In this document: piece by piece, positions 1-7,519 of the stretch | Layout of the letters: each line of letters opens with the position of its first letter | Position numbering within the stretch: position 1 is the stretch's first letter | Origin: Natroniella sulfidigena | Lineage (GTDB): Bacteria > Bacillota > Halanaerobiia > Halobacteroidales > Halobacteroidaceae | Direction: 5' to 3' | NCBI RefSeq assembly: GCF_023223645.1 | Contig: NZ_JALKBY010000001.1 | Coordinates: 1-64,000, forward strand | DNA: 64,000 nucleotides | Translations under genes and position numbers: made by a program | Notes under the pieces: generated by a model | The model's database searches: none | Seen by the model: the letters and a program-made list of their open reading frames with translations, nothing else | Told to the model about the DNA's origin: nothing

Positions 1-237
1 CTATTTTTCAAGTGGATCAAGCAACATCTAAAAATAAAGAGCTTCTTTGGACAAAATAAAAATGCTGTCTTAACACAAATTTATAGTGCTGTAATCTTAT
101 TTTTAATTCTAAAATTGCTTGAAAAAGAATCTAAATTTAAAGGAAGTTTACTTAAACTCACTAGAAAAATAAAGTATTCTATCTGTTTAGTTACAACAAA
201 TGATTTCAATTGGAATAGATGGATTAACAGTAGTTGA
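1..237 (+). CDS. IS4-family transposase, C-terminal part (5' end outside window)
   Basis: An open frame enters from the window edge and stops with TGA at 235-237 (78 residues visible). It begins LFFKWIKQHLKIKSFFG, the stretch that in IS4-family DDE transposases directly follows the catalytic Glu; the Lys of WIK fits the K of the YREK signature (E-x6-K). The rest, rich in Leu/Ile with a basic tail, is the usual C-terminus. The catalytic Asp residues are outside the window, so intactness cannot be judged. The AT-rich 288 bases to the next gene hold no gene that I can see. An imperfect palindrome around 326-350 (ACTGTCAAAG...CTTTGAAAAG) could belong to the element's right end, but this is only a guess. 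Confidence 0.8.
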   Translation, partial: LFFKWIKQHLKIKSFFGQNKNAVLTQIYSAVILFLILKLLEKESKFKGSLLKLTRKIKYSICLVTTNDFNWNRWINSS

Positions 238-525
238 TAAAATTTTACTACCTAAAACCTAGGTTAATAGACTTTTATCTAGAAATATATTCTATATTTT
301 ACTTTTAATATAGAATAAGGGCTACTGTCAAAGTAATTATTGCTTTGAAAAGTCTACTAAGCTATAAATTTTTGATTGCTAATTTGATTTGATTGAGTTA
401 GTAAATCTATATTTTTTAACAATGCAACGATAGTGTATTAATATGATTAATTATAAAATTAACAGGTAATTTTAGTAATGAATTAAGTTATGCGTGGACA
501 TAAAATTTCTAGAGGAGGAGAAAAT

Positions 526-1035
526 ATGAAAGAATTAATAGTTAAAAGGTTGGAGCAGAGAGGGGTTAGTATCAGGGAGATAGCAGACTTGGTTTATAAA
601 TTACAGAGCCCTTATGATGACACAATAACAATGGATAAATGTATAGATTCGGTTGATCAAGTTTTAAATAAGCGTGAAGTACAATATACTTTATTGACAG
701 GAATTGCTTTAGATAAGTTGACAGAGCAAGGGGCAGTAGAGGAGCCATTGGCCAGTATTATTGAACGCGATGAACCACTTTATGGGGTTGATGAAAGCCT
801 TGCTTTAGCAATTGCTAATATCTACGGAACGATTGGATTCACAAGCTTTGGCTACTTGGATAAGAATAAGATAGGTGTAATGAAGAAATTAGATACGATT
901 AAGGGTGAACAGGTCAATACATTTATAGATGATTTAGTGGCAGGGATTGCTGCGGCTGCAGCAGCAAGAATTGCTCATCAAAAGAGGAGTGAAGAAGAAG
1001 CAGAAGAGGAATTAACACAAAAAGAAGTATCCTAA
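526..1035 (+). CDS. Phosphatidylglycerophosphatase A-like protein (PgpA/YutG family)
   Basis: A 169-residue soluble protein resembling the YutG-type branch of the PgpA superfamily: an N-terminal helical part (MKELIVKRLEQRGVSIREI), the segment LALAIANIYGTIGFTSFGYLDK in the centre, and the conserved FIDDLVAGIAAAAAARI near the C-terminus. Classical PgpA removes phosphate from phosphatidylglycerophosphate, but the short YutG-type proteins lack its membrane segments, and their substrate is not settled. The start is ATG 526 behind AGAGGAGGAG; an in-frame ATG at 490 has no ribosome site. The next gene starts 15 bases downstream, so the two are probably cotranscribed. The C-terminal tail is acidic. 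Confidence 0.7.
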   Translation: MKELIVKRLEQRGVSIREIADLVYKLQSPYDDTITMDKCIDSVDQVLNKREVQYTLLTGIALDKLTEQGAVEEPLASIIERDEPLYGVDESLALAIANIYGTIGFTSFGYLDKNKIGVMKKLDTIKGEQVNTFIDDLVAGIAAAAAARIAHQKRSEEEAEEELTQKEVS

Positions 1036-1049
1036 AATGAGGTGGTGTA

Positions 1050-2021
1050 ATGGGTTACTGTCAAGTTGTAGCTACAGTCAGAGGAATCATCAGTTATCGA
1101 TTACGACAGATCTTTAATGAGCGAAAGTTGAATTATTCGCTAAAAGTAGTTAGACAGAGTGATGGACGTAAGATAGAGTTTTCTACAATTATTTCTGAGC
1201 AAAAACAAGAAAAGATCATTCAGTTAATTAAAGATAATAGCTTAGACCCGATTATAACAATTTTGCCGGTCAAAGACTATGATAATCCACTTTGTCAGCG
1301 AGAAATCAGAGAGCTTACACTGGCTGCTGGAGCTAGTGTAAGCTCTTTAGCAGAGTTATATGATGGAGTTGAAGTTGGTTCTTTTAGTAGAGTAGTGGGT
1401 AATGCTATCTTACAAGAAGAAGTTAAGGTTGGAGAAGGAACCTTTATAGGGAGTGGAGTTGTTGTTAGAACACAGACAGAGATTGGCGATAATTGTCATG
1501 TTGGAACTGGAGCTATTATTGGAAACAATGTTAAATTGGGAGATAATGTTACAATTGAAGAGAATGTAACGATTAGAGGACATGTAACGATTGGTAATAA
1601 TGTTTCGATTGGCACAGCAGCTAATATTGAGAGTAATGTAGAAATTAAAGATCAGATTAAGATCGGGCCAATGTCTAGGGTCTTTAATGTTGGTCGTAAA
1701 AAGGTTGAATTAGAGACATCTGATGATAGAAGGGTGATTTCAACTGTAGTTGACTCAGGAACTTTCATTGGCAGTGGAGCTATTGTTGGTGGTAAGATAG
1801 GTTCTAAGGTAATGGTTGGTTCTAATTCGGTAGTTCATACAGCCATAGTAGGTGATGAAGCTACAGTTGGTTCTGGAGCGGTCGTACCTTTTGGGAGTGA
1901 GATAGAAGCAGGAATAACTGTAATTGGTTCTCCAGCTAAGCCAATTGCTGAATACAAGGCTGAAAAGAAGTTGTTTAAGTTTTTAAAGGAGAAATATATG
2001 AGTGATCTAGAAGAGGTTTAA
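1050..2021 (+). CDS. Hexapeptide-repeat (left-handed beta-helix) protein
   Basis: 323 residues. From about residue 95 to 300 it shows many [LIV]-G-x4 hexapeptide turns (VKVGEGTFIGSGVVVRTQ, IGNNVKLGDNVTIEENVTI), the left-handed beta-helix fold of acyltransferases and related bacterial proteins; GSPAKPIAEY at the end is typical for acetyltransferases. The first 80 residues form a separate alpha/beta segment that I cannot assign. A loop with charged residues interrupts the helix around 205-235. No His in a clear catalytic context was recognised, so enzyme activity is unproven. Start ATG 1050 follows GAGGTGG. It lies between a PgpA-like and a polyprenyl-phosphate transporter gene, which suggests an envelope or lipid role. 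Confidence 0.6.
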   Translation: MGYCQVVATVRGIISYRLRQIFNERKLNYSLKVVRQSDGRKIEFSTIISEQKQEKIIQLIKDNSLDPIITILPVKDYDNPLCQREIRELTLAAGASVSSLAELYDGVEVGSFSRVVGNAILQEEVKVGEGTFIGSGVVVRTQTEIGDNCHVGTGAIIGNNVKLGDNVTIEENVTIRGHVTIGNNVSIGTAANIESNVEIKDQIKIGPMSRVFNVGRKKVELETSDDRRVISTVVDSGTFIGSGAIVGGKIGSKVMVGSNSVVHTAIVGDEATVGSGAVVPFGSEIEAGITVIGSPAKPIAEYKAEKKLFKFLKEKYMSDLEEV

Positions 2022-2056
2022 GTTGAAAATTTTTATGTCAAAGTGGGAGGAAATTT

Positions 2057-2815
2057 ATGAATGACTTTCTTGAGTTATTTTTAAAAGGAATTCCTTTAGG
2101 AATAGCTAATACATTACCTGGGGTTAGTGGTGGAACAATGGCTCTAATCCTAAGGATTTATGGACGACTGGTACGAGGGATTAAAAAAATTGAAGTTGTT
2201 GTCTTAACTCCTATTGGTTTAGGAGCTGTAGTAGGTGCATTTGTAAGTTCTAAGGTGATTGTCAATCTATTAGATAGCCATCCTAGTCTGATATTTGCTT
2301 TTTTATTAGGATTGATTTTAGCTTCTAGCAAGATAACAGCCCAAGAGATAGAAGAGTTTAATTTAAATTCAGTAGCTTTAATCGGCTTAGGGGTAGTTAT
2401 AGCTTACTTTTATTCTGCAGAAGTTACTCAGGTAGCTAGTGGAGGGGAAATTGCTCTTAGCCGCTTCTTTACTGGAGGATTATTTGGTAGTATAGCGATG
2501 ATTTTACCAGGAGTTAGTGGAGGAACAATTTTAGTAATGTTAGGTCTCTACGAAGGGGTAATAGGAGCAATCAGTGAGCTAGAATTGCTTGTTTTAGCTT
2601 TATTTGCTATAGGGGTAGCTAGTGGATTATTACTATTTTCTTGGTTGTTATCTTATTTATTAGAGCGATTTCGTTCATTATTAATGGCCTTTCTAACGGG
2701 GTTGATCTTGGGTTCGGCTAGAAGTGTCATTCCTACTACTATTGGGTTAGCTGAAGTTATTACTTTTATTTTAGGAGTAGTTCTTATTTTGTTATTGTCG
2801 GATAATAATTATTAA
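2057..2815 (+). CDS. DUF368 membrane protein, polyprenyl-phosphate transporter (PopT family)
   Basis: 252 residues, about seven to eight hydrophobic segments. It carries the DUF368 hallmark PGVSGGT twice (residues about 21 and 150), reflecting an internal inverted duplication. DUF368 proteins (PopT of Staphylococcus aureus and a Vibrio cholerae homologue) recycle undecaprenyl phosphate across the cytoplasmic membrane for wall synthesis. Start ATG 2057 behind GGGAGGAAA. Its two upstream neighbours are lipid or envelope-type genes. A UppP homologue that makes the same carrier lies 15 kb downstream. Confidence 0.85.
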   Translation: MNDFLELFLKGIPLGIANTLPGVSGGTMALILRIYGRLVRGIKKIEVVVLTPIGLGAVVGAFVSSKVIVNLLDSHPSLIFAFLLGLILASSKITAQEIEEFNLNSVALIGLGVVIAYFYSAEVTQVASGGEIALSRFFTGGLFGSIAMILPGVSGGTILVMLGLYEGVIGAISELELLVLALFAIGVASGLLLFSWLLSYLLERFRSLLMAFLTGLILGSARSVIPTTIGLAEVITFILGVVLILLLSDNNY

Positions 2816-2829
2816 TTTTTAATTTGGTA

Positions 2830-2858
2830 TTGACAGTTCTTTTTATTTGCGATATTAT
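2830..2858 (+). promoter_or_regulatory. Sigma-A promoter for mtrB(-trp)
   Basis: TTGACA at 2830-2835, 17-base spacer, TATTAT at 2853-2858. It sits just after the DUF368 gene and 32 bases before the mtrB start. No comparable promoter was seen between mtrB and trpE, so it may also drive the trp operon. Confidence 0.75.
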
Positions 2859-2889
2859 AAAGAATAAGTAAGATTTGAGGAGGTTAGTA

Positions 2890-3111
2890 ATGGATAGAGT
2901 AAGTAATGAAGATTATATAATGGTTAAAGCCCTAGAAGATGGAGTAACAATCATTGGATTGACCCGTGGGGAACAGACCAAATTTCATCATACTGAAAAG
3001 TTAGATCAAGGTGAAGTAATGATTGCTCAGTTTACTAAACATACATCTGCGATTAAGATTCGCGGTAAAGCTGAATTGATTACTAAGCATGGAAGAGTTG
3101 AATCTGAGTAA
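2890..3111 (+). CDS. mtrB: trp RNA-binding attenuation protein (TRAP)
   Basis: 73 residues, the usual length for TRAP (75 in Bacillus subtilis). TRAP forms an 11-subunit ring that, when loaded with tryptophan, wraps RNA with repeated (G/U)AG triplets around its rim. Diagnostic matches to Bacillus MtrB are VKALEDGVTIIGLTRG, KFHHTEKLDQGEVMIAQFT and HTSAIKIRGKAEL; the Lys-Glu-Lys RNA-contact residues and the Gly-Leu-Thr-Arg-Gly and His-Thr-Ser tryptophan-pocket elements are present. Start ATG 2890 behind GAGGAGG. It directly precedes the trp leader and trpE, unlike in B. subtilis, where mtrB lies with folE away from trp. No anti-TRAP gene is seen in the window. Confidence 0.95.
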   Translation: MDRVSNEDYIMVKALEDGVTIIGLTRGEQTKFHHTEKLDQGEVMIAQFTKHTSAIKIRGKAELITKHGRVESE

Positions 3112-3123
3112 GATTTTAGAATA

Positions 3124-3215
3124 TAGATTAGTACTAGAGATTAGTTGAGAAAAATTGAATATTGAATTAGTTAAGTTGAGATGAGGATAGTTAAGATGAG
3201 TTGAGTTGAGCCTAG
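3124..3215 (+). promoter_or_regulatory. TRAP-binding triplet array in trp leader
   Basis: Ten NAG triplets start at exact 5-base steps: 3168, 3173, 3178, 3183, 3188, 3193, 3198, 3203, 3208, 3213 (TAG AAG GAG GAG TAG AAG GAG GAG GAG TAG), that is, 2-base spacers throughout. Eight fit (G/U)AG and two are AAG. A looser upstream group has TAG/GAG at 3124, 3129, 3135, 3142 and 3147. The 2-3 base spacing is what the 11-fold TRAP ring requires. The last triplets overlap the 5' strand of a stem (GCCTAGGGG, 3210-3218) that can pair with CCCC 3231-3234 and TAGGC 3250-3254. Confidence 0.88.
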
Positions 3216-3253
3216 GGGAAAGTATATCTACCCCTATTGATAAGTAATTTAGG

Positions 3254-3283
3254 CCATTAGACTCAAGTCTGATGGTTTTTTAT
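3254..3283 (+). terminator. trp leader attenuator (intrinsic terminator)
   Basis: CCATTAGACT (3254-3263) pairs with AGTCTGATGG (3266-3275), followed by six Ts and more T-rich sequence. It lies between the TRAP triplets and trpE, where the B. subtilis trp attenuator lies. The alternative stem 3210-3218 with 3231-3234/3250-3254 uses C3254 of this terminator, so it could serve as the antiterminator. The overlap is short, and the competition is inferred. Confidence 0.85.
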
Positions 3284-3306
3284 ATTTTAGAGGTAATTAA
3301 TTTCAA

Positions 3307-3347
3307 GAGGAGAGTGAGTTAAGATGAGTTTAGCTGAGTTTAGTAAG
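3307..3347 (+). promoter_or_regulatory. Second TRAP-type triplet cluster, upstream of trpE
   Basis: Triplets at 3310 (GAG), 3316 (GAG), 3321 (AAG), 3326 (GAG), 3331 (TAG), 3336 (GAG), 3341 (TAG) and 3345 (AAG); six of these keep a strict 5-base period. The cluster covers the ribosome site and start of the small upstream ORF at 3324 and ends 16 bases before the trpE ATG. Binding here would be expected to block translation rather than transcription. There are fewer triplets than in the leader array. Confidence 0.65.
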
Positions 3348-3377
3348 CAAAGGGTGATAGATTATGTATTATCCTAG
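3324..3377 (+). CDS. Possible 17-residue upstream ORF overlapping the trpE start
   Basis: ATG at 3324 follows the strong site AAGAGGAGAG and encodes [17 protein letters not shown], ending with TAG 3375-3377, so it overlaps the first 14 bases of trpE in another frame. trpE itself has only a moderate AGGGTGA site. Ribosomes ending this ORF could re-initiate at trpE (translational coupling). It has no Trp codon, so it is not a classical leader peptide. The GAG-rich start may simply be TRAP site, and expression is unproven. Confidence 0.45.
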   Translation: MSLAEFSKQRVIDYVLS

Positions 3378-4860
3378 CTACCAGGAGTTTGAAAAGTTGA
3401 GCAAGCAGGGAGAGTTGATTCCTGTGTACAGAGAGATTACTGCTGATTTGGAGACTCCTGTATCTGCTTTTAAAAAGATTAGAGCAGAGAAGAATTCTTA
3501 TTTATTAGAAAGTGTTGAGCAAGGAGAAAATTTAGGACGGTATTCATTTATTGGAGTTGACTATCATGCTCTATTAAGTTGTCAGAATGGTCAGTTAATA
3601 ATTAAGGATCGAGCTGATCAGATTGTACAGCAGAAGCAGACAGAAAATCCTGTCGAGGAGTTACAGGAGATTTTAGAAAGTTATCAAGCGGTTCAGTTAG
3701 AAGAGTTGCCGATGTTTTATGGTGGGGCTGTTGGTTATTTAGGTTATGATGTAGTTAGATATTTTGAAGATATACCACTGCAAACAGAGAATGACTTACA
3801 ATTGCCAGAGATGTTATTTATCTTAAGTGATACAGTTTTAGTCTTTGATCATCTATACCATAAAATTAAGGTCGTGACCAATGTTAAGGTTAAGGATGAT
3901 CCTAGTTTGGCTTATCAACGGGCCAAAGCTAAGATAGACGAGCTTGTTAAGAAGTTGCAGCAGCCTATTACAATAGAACAGCAACAACCAAAAGTTAATG
4001 ATAAGCAATTAGAGTTTGAATCTAACTTAGAGAAGGAAGAGTTTATAGCTAGCGTTAAGCAAGCTAAAGAGTATATCAAAGCAGGAGATATATTCCAAGT
4101 TGTTCTCTCGCAGAGATTGGAGATGGAGGTTGAATCAGAGGGGTTTGATATTTATCGCCAGCTAAGAAGGGTCAATCCTTCACCATATATGTATTATCTT
4201 GATTTTGAAGAACTTAAGTTAGTAGGATCTTCCCCAGAGCTGTTGGTCAGGGTTGAAGATGGTTTAATTGAGAATAGACCGATTGCTGGTACCAGAAAGA
4301 GGGGCGAAGATGCTAAAGAGGATCAAGCGTTGGCTGAAGATCTATTGAGTGATGAGAAAGAGAAGGCCGAACATGTAATGTTAGTTGATCTAGGCAGAAA
4401 TGATGTCGGTAGAGTCAGCAAGTATGGTAAGGTTGATGTAACACAATTTATGGAAGTTGAATATTATTCTCATGTGATGCATTTAGTCTCTAATGTCCAA
4501 GGTGAGCTGAGAGAAGATGAAGATATTTATTCAGGATTGCAGGCCTGCTTTCCTGCTGGAACAGTTTCAGGGGCTCCTAAGATTAGAGCAATGGAGATTA
4601 TAGATGAATTGGAGACGACAAGACGGGGGCCATATGCTGGAAGTATCGGTTACTTTGGTTATTCAGGTAATTTAGATAGTTGTATTACAATCAGGACAAT
4701 TTTACTTAAAGATAATAAAGCTTATGTGCAAGCTGGAGCTGGAATTGTAGCTGATTCAGATCCTGAAGCGGAATACCAAGAGACATTAAATAAGGCCCGA
4801 GCCTTGTTGAAGGCAGTTTATCAAGCTGAAAGAGGTGGGGCCTATGGTGTTAGTAATTGA
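3364..4860 (+). CDS. trpE: Anthranilate synthase component I
   Basis: 498 residues. TrpE makes anthranilate from chorismate with ammonia delivered by TrpG. The N-terminal domain opens with [20 protein letters not shown]. The chorismate-binding domain (about 220-490) carries [23 protein letters not shown], the family motifs [16 protein letters not shown] and [14 protein letters not shown], and [18 protein letters not shown]. The feedback-site serine region in [10 protein letters not shown] near residue 45 is present. Start ATG 3364 is forced by an in-frame TAG at 3358. The end overlaps trpG by 17 bases. Regulation by TRAP is expected at the leader and at the ribosome-site region. Confidence 0.97.
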   Translation: MYYPSYQEFEKLSKQGELIPVYREITADLETPVSAFKKIRAEKNSYLLESVEQGENLGRYSFIGVDYHALLSCQNGQLIIKDRADQIVQQKQTENPVEELQEILESYQAVQLEELPMFYGGAVGYLGYDVVRYFEDIPLQTENDLQLPEMLFILSDTVLVFDHLYHKIKVVTNVKVKDDPSLAYQRAKAKIDELVKKLQQPITIEQQQPKVNDKQLEFESNLEKEEFIASVKQAKEYIKAGDIFQVVLSQRLEMEVESEGFDIYRQLRRVNPSPYMYYLDFEELKLVGSSPELLVRVEDGLIENRPIAGTRKRGEDAKEDQALAEDLLSDEKEKAEHVMLVDLGRNDVGRVSKYGKVDVTQFMEVEYYSHVMHLVSNVQGELREDEDIYSGLQACFPAGTVSGAPKIRAMEIIDELETTRRGPYAGSIGYFGYSGNLDSCITIRTILLKDNKAYVQAGAGIVADSDPEAEYQETLNKARALLKAVYQAERGGAYGVSN

Positions 4861-5410
4861 TAATTATGATTCATTCACCTATAATTTGGTGCAGTTGATT
4901 GGTAAGCTAGGAGTAGAGATTGAAGTTAGGCGTAATGATCAGATTACGATAGCAGAGATTAGGGAGCTAAATCCAGAGCGGATTGTTATTTCACCAGGGC
5001 CAGGACGACCAGAGGATGCTGGAATTTCACTGGAGGTTGTTGAGCAACTAGCAGGAGAGATACCGATCTTAGGAATCTGTTTGGGCCATCAGACTATTGG
5101 TGCTGCCTATGGAGCTGAGGTTGTTAGTGCACCTGAGCTGGTACATGGGAAGGTTAGTAGGATCAAGCATCAACAGAGAGGGGTTTTAGCAGGAGTGGCT
5201 GATCAGTTTGAAGCTACAAGGTATCATTCCTTGATGATTGAACCTGACAGTCTGCCAGCTAGCTTGGAAGTGATTGCTGAGACTGAGGATGGCTTGATTA
5301 TGGGGGTTGCAGATAGTGAGGCTCAATTATATGGTCTCCAGTTTCATCCCGAATCGATCATGTCAGAAGCAGGGGAGAAGATTGTCGATAACTTTTTAAA
5401 TATTAGCTAA
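4844..5410 (+). CDS. trpG: Anthranilate synthase component II (glutamine amidotransferase)
   Basis: 188 residues, a class I glutamine amidotransferase that supplies ammonia to TrpE. The oxyanion strand PGPGRPEDAGIS, the nucleophile motif ILGICLGHQTIGAAYG (Cys about residue 80) and the catalytic His-Glu in GLQFHPESIMSEAG are present. ATG 4844 follows GAGGTGGGG; a GTG at 4835 in the same frame lies inside that site. In Bacillus this subunit sits in the folate operon and is shared with PabB; here it is inside the trp operon, overlapping trpE. An AT-rich gap of more than 300 bases with a repeat element separates it from trpD. Confidence 0.96.
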   Translation: MVLVIDNYDSFTYNLVQLIGKLGVEIEVRRNDQITIAEIRELNPERIVISPGPGRPEDAGISLEVVEQLAGEIPILGICLGHQTIGAAYGAEVVSAPELVHGKVSRIKHQQRGVLAGVADQFEATRYHSLMIEPDSLPASLEVIAETEDGLIMGVADSEAQLYGLQFHPESIMSEAGEKIVDNFLNIS

Positions 5411-5435
5411 TAGATTGATTATTATTTGCTTTACC

Positions 5436-5613
5436 ATGAGGAAAGTTTCTCGTTCTAAAAAATTTTTTCTAAGTTTCTAGGACTCACCTCCAAGCAAATA
5501 AGAGTAAGCTAATTTAGATGAGAAAATTAGCTAATTCATACTCTGATTTACTTTACGGTTCGTCAAGAAACTAGACGAAAAAATTTAGATGTCACTGCGA
5601 AACCTTCCTCATG
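5436..5613. repeat. Inverted-repeat element with GTCACTGCGAAAC core
   Basis: The 311-base gap between trpG and trpD contains an element bounded by ATGAGGAAAGTTT (5436-5448) and AAACCTTCCTCAT (about 5601-5613), complementary except one base. Before the right end stands GATGTCACTGCGAAAC, which recurs at 33250-33265 inside a shorter hairpin with the same ATGAGG/CCTCAT ends. Inner segments also pair (TAAGTTTCTAG with AAGAAACTAG; AGTAAGCTAATTT with AAAATTAGCT). No ORF is seen. It looks like a small non-autonomous or palindromic intergenic repeat. Confidence 0.6.
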
Positions 5614-5649
5614 ATAAGATTTTAGATTGTTTTTAAGATTTTGATTTTA

Positions 5650-5698
5650 AGGTGTTGATTTTAACTGTCAACTGTACACTGTTAACTGTACACTGAAC
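5650..5698. repeat. AACTGTCA-type repeat arm upstream of trpD
   Basis: Degenerate tandem units of the type AACTGTCA/AACTGTAC run from TTTTAACTGTCAACTG to ACTGTACACTGAAC. The same arm is found at 8293-8330, 10448-10490 and 43240-43280, where a complementary left arm is also present. Here no clear left arm is seen. Confidence 0.6.
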
Positions 5699-5708
5699 TA
5701 AAAAAGGG

Positions 5709-5755
5709 GAGTTGAGTTGAGATGAGAAGAGTGATTGAGAAGGTAGTTAGTGGAG
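5709..5755 (+). promoter_or_regulatory. TRAP-type triplet cluster covering the trpD start
   Basis: GAG triplets start at 5709, 5714, 5719, 5724 and 5729 at exact 5-base steps, followed by GAG 5737, TAG 5744, TAG 5748 and GAG 5753. They span the Shine-Dalgarno GGGGAG and the ATG at 5722. The layout resembles the translational TRAP sites known at trpG, trpP and ycbK of B. subtilis. TRAP would hide the ribosome site when tryptophan is plentiful. Some GAGs are part of the ribosome site and coding sequence, so chance cannot be fully excluded. Confidence 0.65.
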
Positions 5756-6747
5756 AGGATTTGTCAGTAGCTGAGAGTAAGGAAGCGATGAATTTGATTA
5801 TGAGTGGTGAGGCGACTCCAGCACAGATTGGAGGATTGATTACTGCTTTACGGACTAAAGGAGAGACAATTGAAGAGATTACAGGAGCAGCGGAGGTAAT
5901 GCGGGCCAAGGCAGAGCCAATCACTACCAACCAAGAGTTGGTTGTCGATGTCTGTGGAACAGGTGGCGATGATTTAAATACTTTTAATATTTCGACGACT
6001 GTTGCTTTTGTAGTTGCAGGAGCAGGAGTAGCAATGGCTAAGCATGGTAACCGTTCTGTCTCTAGTAAGAGTGGTAGTGCCGATCTATTAGAGGAGTTGG
6101 GGGTTAATTTGGATTTAACACCTGAACAGGTGGGCCAATGTATCGATGAGATAGGGATTGGCTTTTTATATGCTCCTACCTTTCATGGAGCAATGAAGCA
6201 TGCGATTGGTCCAAGGCGAGAGTTAGGAGTTAGAACTATTTTTAATATGTTAGGGCCACTGACCAATCCAGCTGGTGCGGATATACAGCTGCTAGGGGTT
6301 TATGATCCTGAGTTGACTGAGCCGATTGCTCATGTATTGAAGAACTTAGGGGTTGAGTCAGCTTTTGTAGTCCACGGGATGGTAGGTTTAGATGAATTAT
6401 CGACGGTTGGTGAGACTAAGGTTAGCCAACTTGATGCTGGAGAGATAAGAAATTATTATCTTAAGCCAGAGGATTTAGGATTAGAACGGGTTGCAATCGA
6501 TGATTTAACAGGTGGAGATCCTGAGGAGAATGCTCAAATTACTTTAGATATCTTAAATGGTAAGGCTGATAAAAAGCAAGAGATTGTCCTTTTGAATGCT
6601 GCTGCAGCACTGACAGCTGCTGGTCGAGTTGCTGATTTGAAAGAGGGGATTGAGTTGGCCCGGCAAGTAATCGAAGAAGGTCTGGCTTTAGAGAAGTTAA
6701 AGCAGTTGATTGAGATCAGTAATAGTTTACAAAGGCAGGCGAGTTAA
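5722..6747 (+). CDS. trpD: Anthranilate phosphoribosyltransferase
   Basis: 341 residues. It joins anthranilate to phosphoribosyl pyrophosphate. Family motifs are the PRPP-binding VDVCGTGGDDLNTFNIST (about 75-92), KHGNRSVSSKSGSADLLEELG, and FNMLGPLTNPA. Start ATG 5722 sits inside a GAG-triplet array that also forms its ribosome site GGGGAG. trpC follows at once. The gap to trpG is filled with repeats, so read-through or an unseen internal promoter supplies trpDCF. Confidence 0.97.
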   Translation: MRRVIEKVVSGEDLSVAESKEAMNLIMSGEATPAQIGGLITALRTKGETIEEITGAAEVMRAKAEPITTNQELVVDVCGTGGDDLNTFNISTTVAFVVAGAGVAMAKHGNRSVSSKSGSADLLEELGVNLDLTPEQVGQCIDEIGIGFLYAPTFHGAMKHAIGPRRELGVRTIFNMLGPLTNPAGADIQLLGVYDPELTEPIAHVLKNLGVESAFVVHGMVGLDELSTVGETKVSQLDAGEIRNYYLKPEDLGLERVAIDDLTGGDPEENAQITLDILNGKADKKQEIVLLNAAAALTAAGRVADLKEGIELARQVIEEGLALEKLKQLIEISNSLQRQAS

Positions 6748-6748
6748 G

Positions 6749-7519
6749 TTGATTTTAGATAAGATTGTTGCTCATAAAAAAATAGAGGTTAAAGAACAGA
6801 AAGAAGAGGAATCACAAGCTGAGTTAGAAGAAAAAATTGCTCAACTAGATTCAACCAGAGATTTTAAGGAGGCTTTAAGTGCAGCAGGGATGGGATTAAT
6901 TGCTGAGGTTAAGCGAGCTTCTCCTTCTAAAGGGATTATTAGAGAAGACTTTAAGCCTGCTGAGATTGCTAAGGACTATCAAAAGGCAGGGGCCAACGCT
7001 TTATCAATTTTGACCGATCAAGAATTTTTCCAAGGTGAGTTGGCTTATTTAGAGCAGGTAAGAGAGGTAGTTGAGTTACCGTTATTGCGTAAAGATTTCA
7101 TTATTGATCCTTATCAGATCTATCAGGCTAGAGCTTATGGTGCTGATGCGATTTTATTGATTGCAGCAATCTTGACAGCTGAAGAGTTAGAACGGTATTT
7201 AAAGCTGGCTAAGGGGCTAGGTCTTGATATTTTAGTAGAAGTTCATAACGAACAAGAGTTAGAGATGGTCTTAGAGTTAGAGCCAGAGATAATTGGGGTC
7301 AATAATCGTGACTTAAAGGTCTTTGAGGTTGATTTAGAGACGACAATTAGGTTGAAGAAATCAATTCCACAAGATAAAATAGTAGTCAGTGAAAGTGGGA
7401 TTAAGGAGCGAGCGGATGTTGAATTGTTAATCGAGCAAGGGGTCGATGGAATTTTGGTAGGGGAAGCCTTAATGAGAAGTGAAGATCTTGAGGTTAAAGT
7501 GAAAGAGTTGATAGGATGA
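6749..7519 (+). CDS. trpC: Indole-3-glycerol phosphate synthase
   Basis: 256 residues, TIM barrel enzyme that closes the indole ring. Recognisable are LIAEVKRASPSKGIIRED (catalytic Lys), LSILTDQEFFQG, LRKDFIIDPYQIYQAR, IIGVNNRDLKVFEVDL and VSESGI. The most likely start is TTG 6749, one base after the trpD stop and giving LILDKIVAHKKIEV, the usual N-terminus; AAAGGCAGG lies about 8 bases upstream. Upstream in-frame starts would lie inside trpD. It overlaps trpF by four bases (ATGA). Confidence 0.95.
   Translation: MILDKIVAHKKIEVKEQKEEESQAELEEKIAQLDSTRDFKEALSAAGMGLIAEVKRASPSKGIIREDFKPAEIAKDYQKAGANALSILTDQEFFQGELAYLEQVREVVELPLLRKDFIIDPYQIYQARAYGADAILLIAAILTAEELERYLKLAKGLGLDILVEVHNEQELEMVLELEPEIIGVNNRDLKVFEVDLETTIRLKKSIPQDKIVVSESGIKERADVELLIEQGVDGILVGEALMRSEDLEVKVKELIG

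Noticed and set aside
3124-3215. Regular 5-base spaced repeat as a tandem microsatellite or CRISPR-like array
   Set aside because: The constant part is only NAG, the spacing fits TRAP, and mtrB is adjacent; there are no spacers of CRISPR size. No CRISPR array was seen anywhere in the window.
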